Source: Chloroflexi bacterium RBG_19FT_COMBO_55_16 (lineage in GTDB: Bacteria > Chloroflexota > Anaerolineae > Anaerolineales > UBA4823). Taken from it: 7,273 nucleotides of DNA. Positions 1 to 5,670 of this stretch are shown piece by piece. The stretch spans positions 1 to 7,273 of the forward strand of contig MGOK01000067.1 in the NCBI GenBank assembly GCA_001795335.1, in the 5' to 3' direction. Position numbers and translations under genes: made by a program. The notes below the pieces were generated by a model. It ran no database searches. It had not been told where the DNA came from and saw only the letters and a program-made list of their open reading frames with translations. The stretch's first letter is position 1. Each line of letters opens with the position of its first letter.

Positions 1-1281
1 AAATTAAATGGTTCTCTTGGAGAGTCCTTCTCCCGCCAGGTCTTTTGGTTAACCCCTTTGCACGGTGAAATGCAAACCGCGGTGCCCTGGCAGGATAAAA
101 AGACGATCGACTACTTGGTTCGCTACTATCTTATCTCCTCAACCAGCGCATTTAAGCTCCTGGCGCGGGCTGAAAGATATATTGTTAAACACCCATGGTC
201 TGGCCGATTATTAAGGCGATCTGGGGTTTTATTGACGCGTTCTGCATCTGACATATCCGGCAATCCTCCGCGCTATCTTCGTTCAGCGGCGGAGGCGGCT
301 GGCATCGATCTGGACCAGAGCCGCTGGGCGCTGCTAGCGCGAGGCAAGTTTAGTTCCCGCAAAGTATTGTTCTTGCTCTTCGCAAAAGATAGCGAATCGC
401 CTCAGCATATCGTCAAGCTAACCCGTGATCCAGTATTCAACTTTCGCCTGGAGAACGAGTACAAAGCCTTAACTTTGCTCTGGGAGAAGGGGATTGGCGA
501 CCGGGAAAGGCTGCCGCAGCCGATCTTCTGTAGCCATCCTGGTAAATTGATGTTGGTAGGCCAAACCATTATCCAGGGCAAACCCTTCCGCCGCCAGCAT
601 GAGAGCTCACCGGATCACCCTCTTGGTGGCGACGCCTGCGCGTGGCTTTCCAAGTTGGGCGAATCCACCGCCGACCCAACCATTGCCCCTCCAGCACAGG
701 TCGCCAAAGGGTTAAGGCAGCTTTTCGCTCGTTTCTTAGAGGTTTATCGCCTCACACCAGAACAGAGTATTTTCATGGAAGGCCAGATCGATTCGATCGA
801 ACAAGCTCTGGGTGAATTTCCGCTCGTCTTTCAACACGGCGACCCAGGGACGTGGAATATGTTGGTCACCAAGAGTGGTAAAGTTGCTTTCCTCGACTGG
901 GAGGCCGCTGAGTCGCATGGCCTGCCCTTGTGGGATCTGTTTTACTTCTTGCGTTCTTATTGTATCTGGGCAACACGCGACAGCGTCCGGCGAGACAGCT
1001 TGCAAATTTTTACTCATAGTTTCTTGGGCGAGACGCCGCTCAATCTTTTTATCAGCGAGATGACCGATAACTATTGTCAACGGTTGGGGTTGCCAGATAA
1101 CCTTATCCAGCCTCTTTTCTACACCTGCTGGATGCACCGGGCGTTGAAAGAGTCCACCCGCCTTCCTCAGACCAAGCTGGAGCAAGGGCATTATGTAAAC
1201 CTGTTGCGAATCTCGATCGACCAGTCCAACTCCCCCGGATTGCGCCGGTTGTTTGTCAACCAGGATACGGGAACATCATGA
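1..1281 (+). CDS. Aminoglycoside/choline-kinase-fold phosphotransferase, 5' partial, probably the C-terminal part of a methyltransferase-like/kinase fusion
   Basis: The frame is open from base 1 to the TGA at 1279-1281. The first start codon is TTG at 58, but it has no ribosome binding site, and similarity to the gene at 3846 begins before it (F-W codons at 43-48), so the true start lies left of the window. The kinase domain begins near base 240. Visible motifs are a nucleotide-binding lysine in H-I-V-K (codon 415), a glutamate in L-E-N-E-Y shortly after, the catalytic loop H-G-D-P-G-T-W-N (835-858, catalytic Asp codon 841) and the metal-binding D-W-E (895-903). These are the hallmarks of the APH/choline kinase family, which transfers phosphate from ATP to a small hydroxylated substrate. 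There is no signal peptide or membrane segment in the visible part, so it is probably cytoplasmic. The stop overlaps the next start (ATGA). The substrate cannot be read from the sequence, and antibiotic resistance is not implied. Confidence 0.85.
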   Translation, partial: KLNGSLGESFSRQVFWLTPLHGEMQTAVPWQDKKTIDYLVRYYLISSTSAFKLLARAERYIVKHPWSGRLLRRSGVLLTRSASDISGNPPRYLRSAAEAAGIDLDQSRWALLARGKFSSRKVLFLLFAKDSESPQHIVKLTRDPVFNFRLENEYKALTLLWEKGIGDRERLPQPIFCSHPGKLMLVGQTIIQGKPFRRQHESSPDHPLGGDACAWLSKLGESTADPTIAPPAQVAKGLRQLFARFLEVYRLTPEQSIFMEGQIDSIEQALGEFPLVFQHGDPGTWNMLVTKSGKVAFLDWEAAESHGLPLWDLFYFLRSYCIWATRDSVRRDSLQIFTHSFLGETPLNLFISEMTDNYCQRLGLPDNLIQPLFYTCWMHRALKESTRLPQTKLEQGHYVNLLRISIDQSNSPGLRRLFVNQDTGTS

Positions 1282-2696
1282 ACCGGCAGCCTAATCTCAT
1301 CTTGATCGTTATGGATAGCGTCAGGGTAGCCAACCTCTCCTGCTATGGCTATCCGCGCACCACCACACCACATCTCGATACCCTTGCCGCGGAAAGTACA
1401 TTGTTCGAAAAAGCGTTCTCCGTCGGCTGTTGGACACTGCCCGTCCATGCTTCCCTCTTTACCGGCCTGCATTCCTTCAGTCATGGCGTCAAGGTTTCGA
1501 AGGATGCCTTGCCGAAAGATTTCCCCACTCTGGCAACCCAGCTTAAACAATTAGGCTACCAGACGGTCAGCTTTTCCGACAACGCTTACATCAGCGATCG
1601 CACCGGGCTGACCAAAGGATTTGACACAGTTTATGACATCTGGCGGCTGGTCAAGGCGCACGGCATCGAGCGGACCAAATCCTCGAAACTGATCAAAAAA
1701 CTGGAACCTTACGGCCCACTGGCGAAACCGGTCATCGCCGGAGTGCGAACGCTCCAGCAGTTTCGTTCGATGATCAAACGTCAGCGACGCCAGGGTGACA
1801 AGGGCGCCGGACTCACCAACCAATTCCTGCGTGAATGGCTGACTGAAATCCGGAACCCTACACAGCCATTCTTTCTCTTCGTCAATTACATGGAATGTCA
1901 TGAGCCTTATCGTCCCCCATATCCATACGATCGCAGCTTCATGCCCAGGCACTTTTCCGAGTGGCGAGTTTCCCGACTTCGGAATAATAAAGAAGCGATT
2001 TTAAACGCACCAGATAAGCAGCAGCGTGATGACCTGGAAATCCTGCAAGCCCTCTACGATGGCGAACTAAGCTATCTCGATGCAAAGATCGGTGAAGTGA
2101 TCCAAACGCTTGAATCTCTTGGAATTCTCGACGAGACGGTGGTCGTTGTTACGTCTGATCACGGGGACAGCCTCGGCGAACATCATCATATCGGGCACCG
2201 TATGGCACTCTATGAACAACTGGTGCACGTACCGCTGATTGTCCGCTACCCAAGACGTTTCCCAGCCAGTAAACGCGTACCAGATCTTGTCTCGCTGATC
2301 GACCTTTACCCCACCTTCTTAGAGTTGGGGGGGGGCGACCTGTCTGGGGCGTCCTTGAAGGGAAATTACAGGTTGATTGCTGACCACGCCAGGCCCTTCG
2401 TGATCGCCGAGAACACCGCACCGAAAAGCCAAAATGGCGTGATTGCACGAATGTTGCGCAATAACCAGTACAAGTACATTTGGAAATCAAACCAGGAACA
2501 TGAGCTGTACGATGTCCTTGCCGATCCTCAAGAACAAGCTAACCTCATCTCTGCCAGGTCGGAAGTGGCTGCCAGGCTAAATGAACAACTCCAAGCCTGG
2601 CTGGATTCCCTTGGCAACCATCAATTTGAGGCCGGCCAGGTTGAGTATGACCAGGTCATGCTAGAACGACTGCGGGAGTTAGGATACGTTGATTAA
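1278..2696 (+). CDS. Sulfatase-like hydrolase (alkaline phosphatase superfamily) with Thr at the nucleophile position
   Basis: This 472-residue protein has the sulfatase fold from end to end. It starts with P-N-L-I-L-I-V-M-D (metal ligand D13), followed by L-S-C-Y-G-Y-P-R and T-T-P-H-L-D. The active-site segment W-T-L-P-V-H-A-S-L-F-T-G spans 52-63, and the second metal-binding block is T-S-D-H-G-D-S-L-G-E-H at 292-302. The C-terminal block H-E-L-Y-D-V-L-A-D-P at 408-417 is typical of the family. Aligned to the classical C-x-P-S/A-R motif, T53 replaces the cysteine that becomes formylglycine, and H57 replaces the arginine. Classical sulfatase chemistry is therefore doubtful, and a phosphoester hydrolase or transferase is plausible. 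A basic insert lies at about 127-175. No signal peptide is seen, so it should be cytoplasmic, unlike most scavenging sulfatases. The ATG is inside ATGA with the upstream stop, which suggests translational coupling. The next gene overlaps by 8 bases. Confidence 0.88.
   Translation: MNRQPNLILIVMDSVRVANLSCYGYPRTTTPHLDTLAAESTLFEKAFSVGCWTLPVHASLFTGLHSFSHGVKVSKDALPKDFPTLATQLKQLGYQTVSFSDNAYISDRTGLTKGFDTVYDIWRLVKAHGIERTKSSKLIKKLEPYGPLAKPVIAGVRTLQQFRSMIKRQRRQGDKGAGLTNQFLREWLTEIRNPTQPFFLFVNYMECHEPYRPPYPYDRSFMPRHFSEWRVSRLRNNKEAILNAPDKQQRDDLEILQALYDGELSYLDAKIGEVIQTLESLGILDETVVVVTSDHGDSLGEHHHIGHRMALYEQLVHVPLIVRYPRRFPASKRVPDLVSLIDLYPTFLELGGGDLSGASLKGNYRLIADHARPFVIAENTAPKSQNGVIARMLRNNQYKYIWKSNQEHELYDVLADPQEQANLISARSEVAARLNEQLQAWLDSLGNHQFEAGQVEYDQVMLERLRELGYVD
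2674..2678 (+). promoter_or_regulatory. Ribosome binding site (GGGAG) for the TTG-started gene at 2689
   Basis: GGGAG lies inside the last codons of the sulfatase-like gene, 10 bases before the TTG at 2689. It decides for this unusual start, since no ATG or GTG with a comparable site lies nearby in frame. The TTG overlaps the sulfatase stop as TTGATTAA. Confidence 0.6.
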
Positions 2697-3837
2697 TCTA
2701 CAGCCTTCACCCTCTCAAACCTCCGCACCGGCCCAGGTCGACTATGATCTCCACGGCATCGTCGGCATCCGTTTGATCGATCCAACTATGGGAGATATCG
2801 CCGCGTTGAACCGGCAGCTCGGCCAGATCCAGATGCCCCTCACGCGCCAGCCCGACATTACCATCCGCTTCGTGGATCGGCTGGCGTTTTCCTCGCCTGT
2901 CCGCTTGTTGGGTGTGGACGATGCTGGATTTACCGAGGATGCTTTCCTGGTTCTGCGCAGCAAGCATAAAGCACAGGCCAAGGTTCAGATCCCCTTCGAG
3001 CTGATCGGACAGCCATGCGAAATCCTGTGTGAGAGTGGCTTACCAGCTGTCCCACTGCTGATCCCGATTATTAACCTGACCGCACTGGCAAACGGTGCAC
3101 TTGCCATGCACGCGTCCGCTTTTAACTTTAACGGGGTCGGGGCCTTGTCCACTGGTTGGTCCAAAGGCGGGAAAACAGAAATGCTGCTCGCCTTCACCGC
3201 CCAGGGAGCGCAATATATCGGTGATGAGTGGGTATACCTCAGCCGGGATGGCCAGCGCATGTATGGCATCCCAGAGCCGATCCGCCTGTGGGACTGGCAC
3301 CTTATCGACTTACCTCAATATCGCGCCCGGGTAGGCAAAAAAGATCAGGCCCGCTTGAGAGCTATAAAAGTTCTCCAATCAGTCGACAATGCGTTGTTAA
3401 AAAGCGCTGATGGCAAATTACCTCTCAATAAGGCTATGCGAAGGCTGAAACCGGTTTTGAAAGGGCAGCTATACGTAGATATTCCTCCACAAAAACTTTT
3501 TCAACCGCCCTTTGAGACACTTTCCAGCGAGTTGGACAAGGTCTTCTTCGTCGGCAGTCACGCCTCACCCGAGGTGATAGTCCAGCCGGGAGATCCCCAT
3601 GAGGTCGCTCAGCGTATGGTCTTCTCCCTGCAATACGAGCGGCAGGTTTTCATGTCGTACTATCTGGCCTTCCGCTTTGCCTTCCCGGAGAAGAGCAATA
3701 AGTTCATCGAAGCGGCGGAAGAAATTCAACGCCATCGCCTAAACAGCCTCCTGGCGGATAAGGAAACCTATACCGTTCACCACCCATACCCGGTATCTAT
3801 TCCAGAATTGTTCGCTGCGGTCCGTCCATATTTTTAA
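2689..3837 (+). CDS. HPr kinase-related P-loop kinase-like protein
   Basis: This 382-residue protein has a C-terminal half resembling the kinase domain of HPr kinase/phosphorylase (HprK). The conserved core is M-H-A-S-A-F (His141), then a Walker A loop G-W-S-K-G-G-K-T (156-163). It is followed by Y-I-G-D-E-W-V (177-183), which sits where HprK has its acidic D-D motif. The first 130 residues do not look like the HprK regulatory domain, and the C-terminal 150 residues are family-specific. HprK-related kinases of this sort are known outside sugar regulation, in peptide-modifying (some lasso peptide) and polysaccharide-type clusters, where they phosphorylate other substrates. No HPr, PTS or PqqD-like gene is visible here. 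I choose the TTG start because a GGGAG lies 10 bases upstream and the 8-base overlap fits the operon. The protein is predicted cytoplasmic. The target is unknown; a purely structural nucleotide-binding role is the alternative. Confidence 0.82.
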   Translation: MINLQPSPSQTSAPAQVDYDLHGIVGIRLIDPTMGDIAALNRQLGQIQMPLTRQPDITIRFVDRLAFSSPVRLLGVDDAGFTEDAFLVLRSKHKAQAKVQIPFELIGQPCEILCESGLPAVPLLIPIINLTALANGALAMHASAFNFNGVGALSTGWSKGGKTEMLLAFTAQGAQYIGDEWVYLSRDGQRMYGIPEPIRLWDWHLIDLPQYRARVGKKDQARLRAIKVLQSVDNALLKSADGKLPLNKAMRRLKPVLKGQLYVDIPPQKLFQPPFETLSSELDKVFFVGSHASPEVIVQPGDPHEVAQRMVFSLQYERQVFMSYYLAFRFAFPEKSNKFIEAAEEIQRHRLNSLLADKETYTVHHPYPVSIPELFAAVRPYF

Positions 3838-3845
3838 AGGCAATC

Positions 3846-4532
3846 ATGTTGGTTGACGCACAAAAGCTACCTGAAATCCAAACCCTTGATATGGGGATAC
3901 ATCCCGGAATGGAGATGCATGCTGATGCACTTCTCCAGGCTTCACGCCGCGTAGACTGGCGCTTTCTCCTACCCGACCCTGAATTAGGTGACGTGGCGTA
4001 CATCGGTCCATCCGATGAGTTGCATTTCAAGGCGTTGAATGCATTCAGCAGATCGCTCGCCGTGTTTGCACGACTACCGTCGGTAGGTGAAAAGATTAAA
4101 AAATATGATGTCGCGGTGGTATGTGCGCCATCCTTGCCGACGCTGGCCAGCGTCGGGGACCTCATCAGGCCAGGGGGCTTTCTCTATGTTGAAACCTACG
4201 GGCTCCTCTGGTTAAGCCGGCTGCGGTGGCGATCTGCTCTCCGGTCTAGCCTGGAACGACTCAAAGTCCACCTCTCTCAGCGATATCTGGCCGCGCTCGA
4301 CGAACACCGGTTAACCCCAATTGGGACATTCTGGCATTGGCCGGATTTCGAGAACTGCACCAGGATCGTCCCAATGGATAACCTTTCTGGATTCGAGCTC
4401 GCTTTCAATGGTCCAAAAAATGGCCTGTTGAGTCGCTGGAGATCGAACCTGGTGGGATGGTCGTTGCGCAACGGCTTGGCAACACAATTGGGACCTTGTA
4501 TCAGTTACGTTGCTCAACGGGCGATCGAATGA
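3846..4532 (+). CDS. Small methyltransferase-like protein (degenerate class I SAM fold)
   Basis: This 228-residue protein is only tentatively recognised. D-V-A-Y-I-G (49-54) could be the first core strand, and Y-D-V-A-V-V-C-A-P (87-95) the fourth. L-I-R-P-G-G-F-L-Y-V-E-T-Y-G (106-119) matches the post-core R-P-G-G-x-L segment common in class I SAM-dependent methyltransferases. The glycine-rich SAM loop (G-x-G-x-G) is not present, so SAM binding or catalysis may be lost or changed. The C-terminal part contains F-W-H-W-P (162-166) and V-P (175-176), which align gap-free with the truncated N-terminus of the kinase at the left edge of the window. The ATG at 3846 has AAGG a few bases upstream and follows the previous stop by 8 bases. 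Its stop overlaps the next kinase start as ATGA, so the two proteins probably act together. A non-enzymatic partner domain is an alternative. Confidence 0.65.
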   Translation: MLVDAQKLPEIQTLDMGIHPGMEMHADALLQASRRVDWRFLLPDPELGDVAYIGPSDELHFKALNAFSRSLAVFARLPSVGEKIKKYDVAVVCAPSLPTLASVGDLIRPGGFLYVETYGLLWLSRLRWRSALRSSLERLKVHLSQRYLAALDEHRLTPIGTFWHWPDFENCTRIVPMDNLSGFELAFNGPKNGLLSRWRSNLVGWSLRNGLATQLGPCISYVAQRAIE

Positions 4533-5563
4533 CTGCAATTTTGACTCATCTGCAAAGCAATTGGCAGCGCCTTAACCTTGAGCGGTACGGCGACCCATCG
4601 CGCTTGTCCTATTTCCTGCTTACTCCCAGGTTCCGTGCCTCTAGCCATGTACTCTTTTTGGTTTCGTCCAACGACCGCTCCACGCCAACCCTGGTCGTCA
4701 AGGTGCCTCGCCTGGCGGGCGAAAGTCCAAGTCTGCAAAAGGAGACCGCTACCCTGCGGGCCATCCAGTCCACACGCCCGCAAGGCTTCGCCTCGATCCC
4801 GCGGGTGGTTGCCTTCGAACCAGTTCTCGGCCGGCAGATCCTTGTCGAGACCGCTCTGGTCGGTAAAGCTATGAACCCAACGACTGTCCGTCACGATCCA
4901 GATAGCTGTTGCCGAGTGGTCATGGACTGGCTGATCGACTTGCAGGCCGCGACGCGCCATTCTGCCCAAGATGAATCAGATTGGTTCAGCCGGTTGATCG
5001 AGCAACCCTTCCGGGCATTCACGGCATTATTTCCCTATTCGGCTGATGAAGCCAGGTTGCTTGAACGCACCTGGGACCTGGTGAGTCCACTGCGAGAAGT
5101 AGACATGCCCCTCATGATCGAGCATGGCGATCTGAGTTCTCCGAATATCATGCTCCTCGAGCGGGGTGGGCCAGGCGTAGTGGATTGGGAGCTAGCCGAT
5201 CCGCGCGGGCTGCCAGCTTGTGATCTGTTCTTCTTCATGACTTATGTCGCGTTTGCCCGGGAGAACGCCCGCTCAAACAGTCAACATCTATCGGCCTTCA
5301 AAAAGGCCTTCTTCGGCCACGCCGCCTGGGCTAGTTCGAGCATCAGGATGTATGCGCAGGAGCTCGATCTTGCACCAGTCTGGCTGACTCCATTGTTTGT
5401 CCTCTGCTGGCTGCGTTACATGACCGGCCTGTTGATTCGCCTTGACAATGCCAAGCCTTCATCGGAACGCATCGATACAGAGACGGCTGCCTGGCTGCGC
5501 CGGAACCGTTATTATTCCCTGTGGCGCTATGCTGTCAGCCACGTAGATGATATAAACTTCTGA
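4529..5563 (+). CDS. Aminoglycoside/choline-kinase-fold phosphotransferase, second copy
   Basis: Starting at the ATG of the ATGA overlap gives 344 residues. An in-frame GTG/ATG extension upstream to 4457 is possible but would run through the preceding gene and has no support. The protein has L-V-V-K (catalytic-site Lys58), a paired glutamate near E72, the catalytic loop H-G-D-L-S-S-P-N (199-206, Asp201) and D-W-E (219-221). This is a complete set for an ATP-dependent APH-fold kinase. It is a divergent paralog of the kinase at the left edge. Shared segments include V-L-F-L (here 41-44), G-L-P followed two residues later by D-L-F (about 228-235), and P-L-F near a C-W dipeptide close to the C-terminus. 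No signal or membrane segment is seen, so it should be cytoplasmic. Translational coupling to the methyltransferase-like gene suggests a stoichiometric pair. The substrate is unknown. It ends the tightly packed operon, and 107 bases follow before the next gene. Confidence 0.88.
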   Translation: MTAILTHLQSNWQRLNLERYGDPSRLSYFLLTPRFRASSHVLFLVSSNDRSTPTLVVKVPRLAGESPSLQKETATLRAIQSTRPQGFASIPRVVAFEPVLGRQILVETALVGKAMNPTTVRHDPDSCCRVVMDWLIDLQAATRHSAQDESDWFSRLIEQPFRAFTALFPYSADEARLLERTWDLVSPLREVDMPLMIEHGDLSSPNIMLLERGGPGVVDWELADPRGLPACDLFFFMTYVAFARENARSNSQHLSAFKKAFFGHAAWASSSIRMYAQELDLAPVWLTPLFVLCWLRYMTGLLIRLDNAKPSSERIDTETAAWLRRNRYYSLWRYAVSHVDDINF

Positions 5564-5613
5564 ATGAAATGATCGAGCATGAATTTAGTGGGACTCTCGC
5601 AGAGGAAACATGG

Positions 5614-5648
5614 TTATCTTCCCGGAGATAAATTTTACATCCTTATCT
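5614..5648 (+). promoter_or_regulatory. Overlapping inverted repeats TTATCT / AGATAA / TTATCT upstream of the secreted protein gene
   Basis: TTATCT at 5614-5619 can pair with AGATAA at 5626-5631 (6-base loop). That same AGATAA can instead pair with a second TTATCT at 5643-5648 (11-base loop). The two hairpins exclude each other and sit just before the ribosome binding site at 5659. This could be a weak terminator of the upstream operon, an attenuator-like leader or a protein-binding site, but the stems are short and AT-rich. No convincing -35/-10 promoter pair was found in the 107-base gap. Confidence 0.25.
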
Positions 5649-5658
5649 ATAAATTCTT

Positions 5659-5662
5659 GGAG
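5659..5662 (+). promoter_or_regulatory. Ribosome binding site (GGAG) for the TTG-started secreted protein
   Basis: GGAG stands 8 bases before the TTG at 5671, within an AT-rich stretch. It supports TTG as the start, because the encoded N-terminus from this codon is a complete signal peptide. Confidence 0.65.
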
Positions 5663-5670
5663 AAATAAAT

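Noticed and set aside
58..60. TTG at 58 as the true start of the first kinase
   Set aside because: There is no Shine-Dalgarno sequence, and similarity to the protein at 3846 extends upstream of it to codons at 43-48.
1594..1601. GCGATCGC octamer, like the HIP1 motif of cyanobacteria
   Set aside because: Only one copy was noticed, inside coding sequence. A single occurrence is no evidence of a cyanobacterial origin.
4457..4528. Upstream extension of the second kinase to a GTG/ATG at 4457
   Set aside because: The added 24 residues come from the overlapping preceding gene, with no ribosome binding site. The ATGA start at 4529 fits the operon pattern.
5293..5308. Hairpin GGCCTT-CAAA-AAGGCC followed by T-rich bases, resembling a terminator
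   Set aside because: It lies in the middle of the kinase gene, codes for A-F-K-K-A-F-F in frame, and the T run is broken by C. Most likely a by-product of the codons.
5634..5653. Promoter from TTTACA (5634) and TATAAA (5648)
   Set aside because: The two hexamers are only 8 bases apart, far short of the 16-18 needed for a housekeeping promoter.
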